Assembly: GCF_024172165.1 (NCBI RefSeq)
Contig: NZ_JAMZEB010000002.1
Location: 7,461,501 to 7,525,500 of the forward strand
Reading direction: 5' to 3'
From: Nonomuraea thailandensis
GTDB taxonomy: Bacteria; Actinomycetota; Actinomycetes; Streptosporangiales; Streptosporangiaceae
Length of the DNA: 64,000 nt
The stretch's first letter is position 1, and the number at the start of each line of letters is the position of its first letter. This document shows positions 8,386 through 16,739 of the stretch, piece after piece. A program made the translations under genes and the position numbers. Below the pieces are notes generated by a model. It saw only the letters and a list, made by a program, of their open reading frames with translations. It searched no databases and was not told the origin of the DNA.

Positions 8386-9738
8386 ATGGCCACTCCTACC
8401 AAGCCCAAGAGGCGGCCCAGAATCATCGTCGGCTCCGCCAAGGCCGCGGTCGATTCCGCGATCTACCTCGACGATCGGCTGCCGTTCGGGCGCTGGCTGC
8501 GGCCCCAGCTCCGCAAGCTGTTCCCCAGCCACTGGTCGTTCCTGCTGGGCGAGCTGGCGCTGTACGCGTTCGTGCTGCTCGTGCTCACCGGGACGTTCCT
8601 GACGCTGTTCTACAAGCCCAACCCGGACGTGGCCTACGAGTCGGTCGTGGAGATCAGCCTGGAGGTGCGTGGCGGGCTGCTCATGCGGCAGTTGCACCAC
8701 TGGTCGGCGACGGTGTTCGTGCTGGCGATCGTGGCCCACATGTGCCGGGTGTTCTTCACCGGCGCGTTCAGGCGGCCTCGGGAGCTGACGTGGATGCTCG
8801 GCGTGCTGCTGTTCGGGCTGGCGCTGTTCGAGTCGTTCCTGGGGGTCACGCTGCCCGCCGACCAGCTCGCGCTGACGGGGCTGCGGCAGGCTCAGGGGGT
8901 GCTGCTGTCGGTGCCGCTGGTGGGGACGTACCTGTCGGCGTTCGTGTTCGACGGGGAGTTCCCCGGACAGGTGATCCCGCGCCTGTTCGCGCTGCACGTG
9001 CTGCTGGTCCCCGGCATCCTGCTGGCCGTGGTGCCGCTGCACGCGCTCATCCTCACCTGGCGGCAGAAGCACACCGAGCGCCGCGCCACGGCGGCCGGCG
9101 AGCACCAGGTCACCGGCGGGCCGTTCTTCCCGTACTTCGCGGTCAAGAACGGCGCCACGGCGCTGTTCACGATCGCCGCCATCTCGTTGCTGGCCACGTT
9201 CGTACGGGTCAACCCGGTGTGGGAGCACGGCGCGTACCGGCCGGGCGCGCATCCGCCCTCGGCGCAGCCGTTCTGGTACGCGGGGGTGCTCGACGGCGCG
9301 CAGCGGCTGGTGCCCGCCTGGGAGATCCCGGTCGGCGGCTTCGTGCTGCAAATCGGGCTCTGGATCCCGCCGCTGATCCTGCTGGCCTTCTTCGGCGTGC
9401 TGCTCGTCTACCCGTTCGTCGAGCGCCGTTACACCGGCGACGGCGGTGTCCACCACCTGCTGGACCGGCCGTCGCAGGCGCCGGTGCGCACGGCGCTGGG
9501 CGTCGCGGTGATCACCTTCTTCGCCACGCTCTGGGCGGGCACGTGGGTGTCGGCGGCGCCGCCCGCGATGCACTCCGCGCCCGGGCTGCCGCCGCCACCG
9601 GCCGCGCCACCGGCGCTGCTCACCGTGCCGCCCGACACGTACGCGCTCATCGTCGGCGGGCTGCGGGCGGCCGTGTTCGTGCTGCCCGTCGTGGCCTTCG
9701 TCGTCACCCGGTCGATCTGCCGCAGGCGCTCGGCGTAG
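8386..9738 (+). CDS. Cytochrome bc-type cytochrome b, orphan paralogue
   Basis: A 450-aa membrane protein of the QcrB family. Two heme-ligand pairs are visible on helices: H104/H118 in LHHWSATVFVLAIVAH and H204/H219 in LHVLLVPGILLAVVPLH. Eight or nine membrane segments follow the typical plan, and the C-terminal region is rich in Pro and Ala. It is about 90 residues shorter than the usual actinobacterial QcrB. The Qo motif PEWY (PDWY in many actinobacteria) is PFWY here (aa 295-298), so the acidic residue is absent. No qcrA or qcrC is adjacent. AGGAGG lies six bases before the ATG; a frame extension upstream to 8329 is disregarded. It may be a quinone:acceptor oxidoreductase subunit with an altered Q site. 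Confidence 0.85.
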   Translation: MATPTKPKRRPRIIVGSAKAAVDSAIYLDDRLPFGRWLRPQLRKLFPSHWSFLLGELALYAFVLLVLTGTFLTLFYKPNPDVAYESVVEISLEVRGGLLMRQLHHWSATVFVLAIVAHMCRVFFTGAFRRPRELTWMLGVLLFGLALFESFLGVTLPADQLALTGLRQAQGVLLSVPLVGTYLSAFVFDGEFPGQVIPRLFALHVLLVPGILLAVVPLHALILTWRQKHTERRATAAGEHQVTGGPFFPYFAVKNGATALFTIAAISLLATFVRVNPVWEHGAYRPGAHPPSAQPFWYAGVLDGAQRLVPAWEIPVGGFVLQIGLWIPPLILLAFFGVLLVYPFVERRYTGDGGVHHLLDRPSQAPVRTALGVAVITFFATLWAGTWVSAAPPAMHSAPGLPPPPAAPPALLTVPPDTYALIVGGLRAAVFVLPVVAFVVTRSICRRRSA

Positions 9739-9760
9739 GAGCCACGCGGGGCGGCCGCGG

Positions 9761-10930
9761 TCAGCGCAGGGGGTTGTCGTCGGGTGGGGTGCCCGGCACG
9801 CCGTCGCGGGGCTGCAGCCACAACACGAACGTCGCCCCCTCCCCCAGCCGCGAGAACACCGCCACGCGCCCCCCGTGCGACTCCACGATCTGCCGGACGA
9901 TCGCCAGCCCCAGGCCCGTGTGGCGATCCCTGCGGCTGGCCTCGCCGCGCCAGAAGCGGTCGAACACCCGCGCCTGGTCCGACTCCCGCAGGCCCGGCCC
10001 GTCGTCGCGGACCGCCACCCACAACCAGCCGTCCCTCCTGCCCGCCCCTGCCCTGATCCGGCCCCCGGGCGGCGACAGGCGCACGGCGTTGGACAGCAGG
10101 TTGGACACGGCCCGGCGCAGCGCGTCGGAGTCACCCGTCGTCTCCAGCCCCGTGCCGAGCTCGCGGGTGATCGTGATGTCGCGCTCGGCGGCCGGGGTGG
10201 CGTACTCCTCGCACGCCTCCCCCACCACCCTGGCCAGGTCCAGATCGGCGTCGGCGAACGCGGTGCCCTGCCGCCTGGCCGTGGCCAGCAGGTCCTCCAC
10301 CAGCCTGGTCATGCGCGTGGTCGCCCGGTCCACGATGGCCACGGCCCTGACCCGCTCCTCCTCGCTGGCGTCGGGGGCGGCCAGCACGGCGTCCACGTTG
10401 GCCCTGATGATGGTCAGCGGGCTGCGCAGCTCGTGCGAGGCGTCGTCGATGAGCTGCCGCTGCGCGCTGAACGCCTCCTCCAGCCGGTCGAGCATGGTGT
10501 CGATGGTGTCGGCGAGGTCCTTCAGCTCGTCGCGCGGGCCGTGCAGCTTGATGCGCCGCTTCAGGTCGGTGGCCTGGATCTCCTCCGTCGTACGGGTGAT
10601 CGACCGCACCGGCCGCAGCACCCGGCCCGAGAGCACCCAGCCGATGCCGAGGCTGGACACGTACAGACCGGCCAGCGTGAGCAGCGAGAAGTCGCGCAAC
10701 GTGGTCATCGTGCGCACGTTGACCGCGTTCTCGACCTCCTCCACGAAGACCACCTCGCGCTTGCCGAGGTAGGTGTTGCCGCTGTAGGTCTTGGCGTACT
10801 CGGTCGTGATCGGGCGCTGCTCGGTGGTCTTGGACACGGCGTAGTAGATGCCCCCCAGCACCACCGTGGCCAGCACGAACAGCAGCCCCGAGTACAGGAC
10901 CGTGATCCGGAAGCGGATGGTGTGGATCAC
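9761..10930 (-). CDS. Sensor histidine kinase (OmpR-partner type)
   Basis: A 389-aa membrane kinase. One transmembrane helix lies at aa 8-30, an extracytoplasmic loop at about 31-80, and a second helix at 81-102. A HAMP segment follows, then the HisKA box DDASHELRSPLTII with phospho-acceptor H166, then an HATPase_c domain with DDGPGL and TGLGLAIVRQI. It is the last gene of the seven-gene operon, and its GTG overlaps the stop of the regulator gene (GTGA). It would phosphorylate the response regulator encoded just upstream. The signal may be an envelope state, given the HtrA-like protease and VWA/MoxR genes in the same transcript (inference). Confidence 0.92.
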   Translation of the reverse strand: MIHTIRFRITVLYSGLLFVLATVVLGGIYYAVSKTTEQRPITTEYAKTYSGNTYLGKREVVFVEEVENAVNVRTMTTLRDFSLLTLAGLYVSSLGIGWVLSGRVLRPVRSITRTTEEIQATDLKRRIKLHGPRDELKDLADTIDTMLDRLEEAFSAQRQLIDDASHELRSPLTIIRANVDAVLAAPDASEEERVRAVAIVDRATTRMTRLVEDLLATARRQGTAFADADLDLARVVGEACEEYATPAAERDITITRELGTGLETTGDSDALRRAVSNLLSNAVRLSPPGGRIRAGAGRRDGWLWVAVRDDGPGLRESDQARVFDRFWRGEASRRDRHTGLGLAIVRQIVESHGGRVAVFSRLGEGATFVLWLQPRDGVPGTPPDDNPLR

Positions 10931-11595
10931 GATGACGGCTCCCTGAGCCGGTAACCCCGGCTGATCACGGTTTCGATCAGGCCGTCCTCCTGCAGCTTGC
11001 GGCGCAGGTTGCCGACCGTGACGCGGACGGTGCTGGTGAACGGGTCGGCGTGCTCGTCCCAGACGTGCTCCAGCAGCTCCTCGGTGGACACGACGTGACC
11101 GGGGCGGGTCATCAGGTAGTGCAGCACGCCGTACTCCTTGGGGGTGAGCGCCAGGGACCTGCCGTCCAGCGACACCTCCAGCCGGGCCGTGTCGATCCGC
11201 AGCCCGCCCACCTCCAGCACGGAGGTGCCGCCGCCGGAGTCCCTGCGCAGCAGCGCCCGTACCCGGGCCAGCAGCTCGGGGAAGGCGAACGGCTTGACCA
11301 GGTAGTCGTCGGCGCCCTCGTCGAGGCCCCGGACGCGGTCGTCGAGCCGGTCGCGGGCGGTCACCATGATGATCCGCGCCCCCTGGCCCGCCGCACGCAC
11401 GGTCCGGCAGAGCTGGAAGCCGTCGCCGCCCGGCAGGTTCAGGTCGAGCAGGACCAGGTCGTACATGTTGACCTGCAACTTCTCGTGCGCGGCGGGCGCG
11501 TCGTAGGCGACGTCCACCGCGTAGCCCGCCCGGACCAGGCCGACGCGCAGCGCGTCGACCAGGTCCTCCTCGTCCTCAACCACAAGCAGTCGCAT
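10927..11595 (-). CDS. OmpR/PhoB-family response regulator
   Basis: A 222-aa two-domain regulator. The receiver domain has the acidic pocket VEDEED, phospho-acceptor D51 in LVLLDLNLPGGDGF and Lys in LVKPFAF. The C-terminal winged helix has LTPKEYGVLHYLMTRPG and the wing VTVGNLRRKLQ. The start ATG lies 10 nt after the stop of the protease gene, and its end overlaps the kinase start by 4 bp, so it belongs to the same operon. It is the cognate partner of the kinase; target promoters are unknown. Confidence 0.94.
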   Translation of the reverse strand: MRLLVVEDEEDLVDALRVGLVRAGYAVDVAYDAPAAHEKLQVNMYDLVLLDLNLPGGDGFQLCRTVRAAGQGARIIMVTARDRLDDRVRGLDEGADDYLVKPFAFPELLARVRALLRRDSGGGTSVLEVGGLRIDTARLEVSLDGRSLALTPKEYGVLHYLMTRPGHVVSTEELLEHVWDEHADPFTSTVRVTVGNLRRKLQEDGLIETVISRGYRLREPSS

Positions 11596-11605
11596 GCCCT
11601 GGACC

Positions 11606-12553
11606 CTAGTTTCGGATGATGCGTTCCGCGATGGGCGCCGCCCTGTCGATGGGGATGGCGAAACCGATGCCGATGTTCCCGCCTCCCCGGGAGGCCGCGA
11701 TCGCGGTGTTCACCCCCACCACCTCGCCCCGGGCGTTCACCAGCGGGCCGCCCGAGTTGCCGGGGTTGATGGAGGCGTCGGTCTGCACGGCCGTGCGGCG
11801 GGAGCCGCCCAGCCGTACCTCCCTGTCCCGGGCGCTGACGATGCCCGAGGTGACCGTGCCGGACAGGCCCAGCGGGGAGCCGATGGCCAGCACCTGGTCG
11901 CCGACGGCCAGGTCCGCCGAGCGGCCGAGCGTGGCCGGGGTGAGCTCCTCCGGATAGTCCACCTCCAGCACGGCCAGGTCCTCGTCGTCGTCCGCGCCGG
12001 CCACGCGGGCGGTCAGCCGGCTGCCGTCGTGCAGCACCACCGTCACCGTGCTGTTGCCGCTGACGACGTGGGCGTTGGTGAGGATGTGGCCGCGGTCGTC
12101 GATCACGAAGCCGGAGCCGCCCGAGCTGCGCGTCTCCACCGAGACCACGCTGGGCAGCACGCGGGCCGCCGTCGCGCTCAGCCCGGTCAGGCTCGCCGGC
12201 GGCGCGGGGGCCACCCTCGGCAGGGCGGCGGCGGGGGCAGGCTCGGACCCTTCGAAGAGCCTGGCCCCCGCCGCGCCCGCCGCCGCCCCGGTGAGCGCCG
12301 CGACGAGCGCGGCGGCCACCAGGATGCGACCACCCCTGGGCGGCGACGTCACGGAAGCCGGCGGTACGGGAGGCCGCGGCGGCGGCCCGATCGGCGGCCC
12401 GATGAGCGGGGGCACGGGCGGAGGCACGGGCTGGGGCACGGGCGGAGGCGCGGATGGGGGCGAGGCGGGTGCGCCGTGCTGCGGCGCCTGCTCGCGTACG
12501 TCCATCGCCACCGTGCGGAACTCCGGCCCGCGCGGGCTGCCCAGACCTCTCAT
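11606..12553 (-). CDS. HtrA/DegP-like trypsin-like serine protease, membrane-anchored
   Basis: A 315-aa S1C-type protease. It starts with a cytoplasmic Pro-rich stretch (aa 20-70, many PPV/PPP repeats) and one membrane helix (ILVAAALVAALTGAAAGAAG). The extracytoplasmic protease domain has catalytic His in LTNAHVV, Asp in DDDEDLAVLEV and Ser in GNSGGPLVN. No PDZ domain follows, so it is shorter than classical DegP. The start ATG 12551-12553 overlaps the VWA stop (ATGA) and has GAGG before it; a much longer open frame upstream is an artefact. In this operon it probably processes or guards envelope proteins handled by the MoxR/VWA pair, or feeds the two-component system. Confidence 0.9.
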   Translation of the reverse strand: MRGLGSPRGPEFRTVAMDVREQAPQHGAPASPPSAPPPVPQPVPPPVPPLIGPPIGPPPRPPVPPASVTSPPRGGRILVAAALVAALTGAAAGAAGARLFEGSEPAPAAALPRVAPAPPASLTGLSATAARVLPSVVSVETRSSGGSGFVIDDRGHILTNAHVVSGNSTVTVVLHDGSRLTARVAGADDDEDLAVLEVDYPEELTPATLGRSADLAVGDQVLAIGSPLGLSGTVTSGIVSARDREVRLGGSRRTAVQTDASINPGNSGGPLVNARGEVVGVNTAIAASRGGGNIGIGFAIPIDRAAPIAERIIRN

Positions 12554-13494
12554 GGCAGCCTCGAGAACCACAACATCGACGCCGCCGCCGCGATCAGCGC
12601 GAAGACCAGCCCCGCCCCCACGAACCACTGCCAGACCTCCTGCTGCTCGGTGCGGTAGCCGACCGACGTGCCGATGTCCTCGTAGACCGCCTGCAACTCG
12701 TCGCCGCTGGCCGCCTCGTAGAAGCCGCCGCCCGCCGACTCGGCCAGGCCGCGCAGCGCGGGCCCGTCCACCGGCACCGGGACCTCGCGGCCCGACAGGC
12801 TGATGGTGCCGTCCTGCGTGCCGTACGCGATGGTGGTGACCGGGATGCCGCGCGAGGTCGCCTCGGTGGCCGCGTCGTTCACGGTGCGGCCGCTGGTGTT
12901 GGCGCCGTCGGACAGCAGCACGATGTGCGCGGGCGGCGCCTCCTCCTCCGAGTCGAGCGAGGCGATGGCCTCCAGCGAGGAGAAGACGGCCTCGCCGATG
13001 GCCGTGCCCGAGTCCATGCTGAGCCGGTCGAGCGCGCTGAGCACCGCCGGCCGGTCCAGGGTGGGCGGCACGGCGACGGACGCCGCGGAGGAGAACGACA
13101 CCAGCCCCAGGTTGAACCGCTCGGGCAGCCCCTGGACGAACTGCCTGGCCGCCTGCTTGGCCGCCTCGAACCGGTTGGGTGCGACGTCGGTGGCGCCCAT
13201 GGACGCCGACACGTCGAACGCCACCATGATCGTCGCCCGTTCCCGTGGCACCTGCACCTCGGCGGTCGGCCGGGCGAAGCCCACCACGAGCAAGGCGAAC
13301 ATGAGCAGCAGTGCCGCCGCGGGCACGTGCCTGCGCCATCCCGGCCGCTTCGGCGCCACCTTGTCGAGCAGGTCGAGGTTGGTGAAGCGGACGGCGTAGG
13401 CGGTCCTGCCGCGCAGCGCCATGATCACGTAGGTGAGCGCGAGCAGGGCCACCGGGATGAGCAGCAGCAGCCAGACGGGCGCGAGAAGGGTCAC
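12550..13494 (-). CDS. VWA domain membrane protein (BatA-like)
   Basis: A 314-aa protein with N-terminal membrane helices (aa 1-27 and about 58-75), a von Willebrand A domain with a full MIDAS motif DVSASMG and later TAIGEA and LLSDGAN, and a C-terminal membrane helix. This arrangement matches BatA-type proteins that work with MoxR ATPases and DUF58 proteins. The metal site suggests ligand or protein binding outside the membrane. GTG start overlapping the DUF58 stop (GTGA). Confidence 0.92.
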   Translation of the reverse strand: MTLLAPVWLLLLIPVALLALTYVIMALRGRTAYAVRFTNLDLLDKVAPKRPGWRRHVPAAALLLMFALLVVGFARPTAEVQVPRERATIMVAFDVSASMGATDVAPNRFEAAKQAARQFVQGLPERFNLGLVSFSSAASVAVPPTLDRPAVLSALDRLSMDSGTAIGEAVFSSLEAIASLDSEEEAPPAHIVLLSDGANTSGRTVNDAATEATSRGIPVTTIAYGTQDGTISLSGREVPVPVDGPALRGLAESAGGGFYEAASGDELQAVYEDIGTSVGYRTEQQEVWQWFVGAGLVFALIAAAASMLWFSRLP

Positions 13495-14498
13495 GCCGCG
13501 TCACCTCCTCCCTCTGGTGGTCGTCGCCTGACGGACGGCGGCCCGTCCAGGGGTGGCCCTGCCTGGCCGGACGGGCCGCCGGGGCCGATCGGGCCGGCCG
13601 CGAGCGAGGCGAAGCGGCGCTGGCGCATGACGTGCTTGACCAGGTCGCGCACCCAGTCCCGGTCCGTACGCAGCCGCAGGTGGGTGGCCCCGGCCCGGCG
13701 CAGCGCCTGCGAGATGGCGTCGCGCTGCCCGGCCGCGGCCTCGGCGTAGCGGCGGCGCAGCCGGGCGTTGCCGGTGGCCACCTCGCGCCGCCGCCCCGTC
13801 TCCGGGTCGATCAGCGTGAGGATGCCCACGTCAGGCAGCGTCAGCTCGCGCGGGTCGAGCACCTCCACGGCCAGCACCTGGTGCCGGGCGGTGAGCCGGC
13901 GCAGCGGCAGCTCCCAGGTCTCGGGCGTGTCGAGGAAGTCCGACACGACCACGACCAGGCCGCGGCGCCGTACCACCCGGCCGAGCTGCTCGGCCGCCAC
14001 GCCGAGCAGCGGCTCGGCCACCCCCGGCGGGGTGCGGGGCAGTGCGAACGCCGCCTGCAGCAGCGCCATCAGGTGCGGCCGGCCCGTCCTGGCGGGCAGC
14101 GTCCTGACGCCGCCGCCGTGCAGCAGGTGGGTGCCGATGCGGTTGCCCGTCCGCTGGGTGAGGAAGCCGACCGCGGCCAGGGCGGACAGGGCCAGCTCCC
14201 GCTTCTCCATCGCCGCGGTCCCGAAGTCCATGCTGGCGGTGGCGTCGAGCAGCGCCCAGATCTCCAGCTCCCGGTCGGCGACCAGGTCGCGGACGTGCGG
14301 CTCGTTCGTGCGCGCGGTGACGTTCCAGTCCATCCGCCGCACGTCGTCGCCCGCCGTGTACGGCCGCGACTCCGCCGGTTCGCTGCCCGGACCTGGCACC
14401 AGGCCGAGGTGTTCGCCCTGGAGCAGTCCATCCAGCCTCCTGGTGATGGTCAGTTCGAGCCTGCGCAGCGCGGGCTCGGCGATCAGGTACGGCTTCAT
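13491..14498 (-). CDS. DUF58 domain-containing protein
   Basis: A 335-aa protein with the DUF58 signature RPYTAGDDVRRMDWNVTARTNEPHVRD (split here: RPYTAGDDVRRMDWN, then EPHVRD) followed by a degenerate VWA-like fold (LLDATASMDFG, VVVVSDFLD). DUF58 proteins are regular partners of MoxR AAA+ ATPases. This one has no obvious membrane helix and is probably cytoplasmic. The tail is rich in Gly, Pro and Arg. The ATG overlaps the moxR stop (ATGA). Precise function unknown for the family. Confidence 0.92.
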   Translation of the reverse strand: MKPYLIAEPALRRLELTITRRLDGLLQGEHLGLVPGPGSEPAESRPYTAGDDVRRMDWNVTARTNEPHVRDLVADRELEIWALLDATASMDFGTAAMEKRELALSALAAVGFLTQRTGNRIGTHLLHGGGVRTLPARTGRPHLMALLQAAFALPRTPPGVAEPLLGVAAEQLGRVVRRRGLVVVVSDFLDTPETWELPLRRLTARHQVLAVEVLDPRELTLPDVGILTLIDPETGRRREVATGNARLRRRYAEAAAGQRDAISQALRRAGATHLRLRTDRDWVRDLVKHVMRQRRFASLAAGPIGPGGPSGQAGPPLDGPPSVRRRPPEGGGDAA

Positions 14499-15502
14499 GC
14501 CACCGCGTCCTGACGGGTGTCGTACTGCTGGGTCTCCTGGCTCGGCGCGATGACCGGCAGCGGCACGGCCGCCAGCACCCGGTCCACGATCTGCCGGGGC
14601 ATCACCCCGTCGGCCAGCGCGTCGAAGGAGAGCACGAGCCGGTGCGCCATGACGTCGTGCGCGAGGTCCCGTACGTCCTCCGGCAGCACGTAGTCGCGCC
14701 CCCGCAGCAGCGCCAGCGCCCGGCCGGCGGCCAGCAGGCCCAGCGTGGCCCTGGGGCTGGCGCCGAAGGCCAGCAGCCGCCCGACGTCCCGCACCCCGTA
14801 CCGCTCCGGGTCGCGGGTGGCGTAGACGAGGCGGACGGCGTACTCGGCGACCGCGTGGTGCACGAAGACCTCCTGGGCCCGGCGCTGCAACGCGACGACC
14901 TGCGCCGGGTCGAGGACGGGATGGGGCGACGGCGGGTCCACGCTCATGCGGTAGACGATCGCCAGCTCCTCCGATTCGCTGGGATAGTCGACGTCGATCT
15001 TCATGAGGAAGCGGTCGCGCTGCGCCTCCGGCAGGTGGTAGACGCCTTCCGACTCGATCGGGTTCTGGGTGGCCAGCACCAGGAACGGCGCCGGCACCTC
15101 GTAGGTGACGCCGCCGATGCTGACCTGGCGCTCGGCCATGATCTCCAGCAGCGCCGACTGCACCTTCGCGGGCGCCCTGTTGATCTCGTCGGCGAGCAGC
15201 AGGTTCACCATGACGGGCCCGAGCTCCACGTCGAACGACTCGGTGGAGGGCCGGTAGATCCTGGTGCCCACGATGTCGGAGGGCACCAGGTCGGGGGTGA
15301 ACTGGATGCGGGCGAACGTCCCTCCGACCACGGTGGCCATGGTCTCGGCGGCCAGCGTCTTGGCGATCCCGGGGACGCCTTCGAGCAGGCAGTGCCCCTT
15401 GGCGAGCACCGCCACGAGCAGCCGCTCGACCATCTGGTCCTGCCCGACGATCACTCGCTTGACCTCGAACAGGGCCCGCTCGAGCAGTGCGGGGTCGGTC
15501 AC
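14495..15502 (-). CDS. MoxR-family AAA+ ATPase
   Basis: A 335-aa chaperone-like ATPase with Walker A GVPGIAKT, Walker B LLLADEINRAP, sensor I ATQNPIE and the Arg-finger region LPEAQRDRF. MoxR proteins remodel or insert metal into partner proteins, commonly those with VWA domains encoded next to them, as here. The GTG start at 15502 overlaps the stop of the small secreted-peptide gene (GTGA), and GGGGAG is 11 bases upstream. A longer open frame reaching to 16672 is not coding. Confidence 0.94.
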   Translation of the reverse strand: MTDPALLERALFEVKRVIVGQDQMVERLLVAVLAKGHCLLEGVPGIAKTLAAETMATVVGGTFARIQFTPDLVPSDIVGTRIYRPSTESFDVELGPVMVNLLLADEINRAPAKVQSALLEIMAERQVSIGGVTYEVPAPFLVLATQNPIESEGVYHLPEAQRDRFLMKIDVDYPSESEELAIVYRMSVDPPSPHPVLDPAQVVALQRRAQEVFVHHAVAEYAVRLVYATRDPERYGVRDVGRLLAFGASPRATLGLLAAGRALALLRGRDYVLPEDVRDLAHDVMAHRLVLSFDALADGVMPRQIVDRVLAAVPLPVIAPSQETQQYDTRQDAVA

Positions 15503-15645
15503 GGCTGCACGCTCCCCTTGTCGCAGTCGTCCACGACCACGCGCAGCTCCAGGGCGGTCGGTTCGGGTTCGGCGAACGCGGCGCTCGCGGTCATGAGCAG
15601 CGCGCCGGCGGCGAGCAACACAAGAGCGAAACGTGATGTACGCAT
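15499..15645 (-). CDS. 48-aa secreted peptide, first gene of the MoxR operon
   Basis: This small gene translates to MRTSRFALVLLAAGALLMTA and continues SAAFAEPEPTALELR, then VVVDDCDKGSVQP before TGA. It has a classical signal peptide (basic n-region, Leu/Ala-rich core, cleavage expected after AFA or near it), leaving a mature peptide of only about 25 residues with one Cys and several acidic residues. GAGGA lies six bases before the ATG. Its stop codon overlaps the moxR GTG, so the two are translationally coupled. I know no named family. It could be a ligand for the VWA protein or the kinase (inference). Confidence 0.7.
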   Translation of the reverse strand: MRTSRFALVLLAAGALLMTASAAFAEPEPTALELRVVVDDCDKGSVQP

Positions 15646-15757
15646 GGATTCCTCGTCCCTCGTATCGGCTTACGCCACATGTCATCAAGCGACCGCGAAA
15701 ACCCGCGTAACCGCCGCCTTTACACGGTTTTTCGGTGGAGAGGGTTAGACCTCCGAC

Positions 15758-16681
15758 ATGACGCCCATCCAGCGCTACCTCGCAGAAGAGGTCGCCCTCG
15801 ACCACGTGGACGGCCTGATCCCCCGCCGCGAAGCGCTGCGGCGGCTCGCCCTGCTCGGCCTGGGTCTGCCAGCCGCCACGGCCCTGCTCACGGCCTGCGG
15901 CGCACCCCCCGAGTCCGCGGCTCCGCAGAGCCCGTCCGCGCCCACCTCGCTCCAGGGCGGCACGCCGTCCCCTTCGGGCAGCCCGGCCGGGCCCTCGCCG
16001 CTGCCCACGGAGGCGATCACGTTCGCCGGGCCCGAGGGCACCACGCTGCAGGCCGCCTGGGCCGCCGCCGAGGAGCCGAAGGGCGGGGTGCTGGTGATCC
16101 ACGAGAACCGCGGACTGACCGACCACGTCCGCTCGGTCGCCGGCCGGCTGGCCGCCAGCGGCTACTCGGCCCTGGCGCTCGACCTGCTCTCCCGCGAGGG
16201 CGGCACCGCGACGTTCACCGACAGCGCCCAGGCCACGGCCAAGCTCGGCGAGATCGACGACGCCAGGTTCGTGGCCGACATGAAGGCGGCGGTGGGCGAG
16301 CTCGCCAGGCGGGCGGACGGGCTGAAGCTCGGCATGATGGGCTTCTGCTTCGGCGGCGGCATGACCTGGCTGCTGCTGTCGTCGGCCGAGCCGCGGCTGT
16401 CGGCCGCCGTGCCCTTCTACGGGCCGCTGCCGGAGAACGCCGACATGGCCGGGACCAAGGCGGCCGTGCTCGGCGTGTACGCCGAGCAGGACGACCGGGT
16501 CAACGCCACCAGGGACGCCGCCGAGGCCGCGCTGACCGAGGCGAAGCTGACGCACGAGCTGGTGACGTTCCCCGGGGTGGGGCACGCCTTCTTCAACGAC
16601 ACCGGGCAGCGGTACAACGCCGATGCGGCGGCGCAGGCGTACGAGCGCGTCCTGGACTGGTTCGGCCGCCACCTGGCCTGA
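15758..16681 (+). CDS. Dienelactone hydrolase family protein, Tat/lipoprotein-exported
   Basis: A 307-aa protein. The N-terminus has a twin-arginine motif RREALRRLALLGLGLP followed by LTAC, a lipobox with the lipidated Cys, then a Ser/Pro-rich linker. The hydrolase domain has HENRGL (oxyanion region), the nucleophile elbow GFCFGG with Cys in place of Ser, an Asp in EQDDR and His in GVGHAFFND, which is the dienelactone-hydrolase triad. It would act outside the membrane on an unknown ester or lactone. It is divergent from the MoxR operon, with 112 bp between starts. Confidence 0.9.
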   Translation: MTPIQRYLAEEVALDHVDGLIPRREALRRLALLGLGLPAATALLTACGAPPESAAPQSPSAPTSLQGGTPSPSGSPAGPSPLPTEAITFAGPEGTTLQAAWAAAEEPKGGVLVIHENRGLTDHVRSVAGRLAASGYSALALDLLSREGGTATFTDSAQATAKLGEIDDARFVADMKAAVGELARRADGLKLGMMGFCFGGGMTWLLLSSAEPRLSAAVPFYGPLPENADMAGTKAAVLGVYAEQDDRVNATRDAAEAALTEAKLTHELVTFPGVGHAFFNDTGQRYNADAAAQAYERVLDWFGRHLA

Positions 16682-16739
16682 TCATCCGCGGAAGGGGCGG
16701 CCACCCCGTACGGAGTGGCCGCCCTGTCCTGCCTGGTGC

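Noticed and set aside
8247..8441. A 64-aa minus-strand ORF over the ppdK/cytochrome b gap
   Set aside because: It has no ribosome site, overlaps the cytochrome b start and the dyads, and its codon use is not typical.
11606..13504. A 632-aa open frame covering the protease and beyond
   Set aside because: Only the part from 12553 down is protease. The upstream part is an antisense-like shadow of the VWA gene frame without domain sense, and a good start with ATGA overlap exists at 12553.
14495..16672. A 725-aa open frame including MoxR
   Set aside because: The N-terminal 390 residues are the antisense of the dienelactone hydrolase region. The GTG at 15502 with a preceding GGGGAG is the real start.
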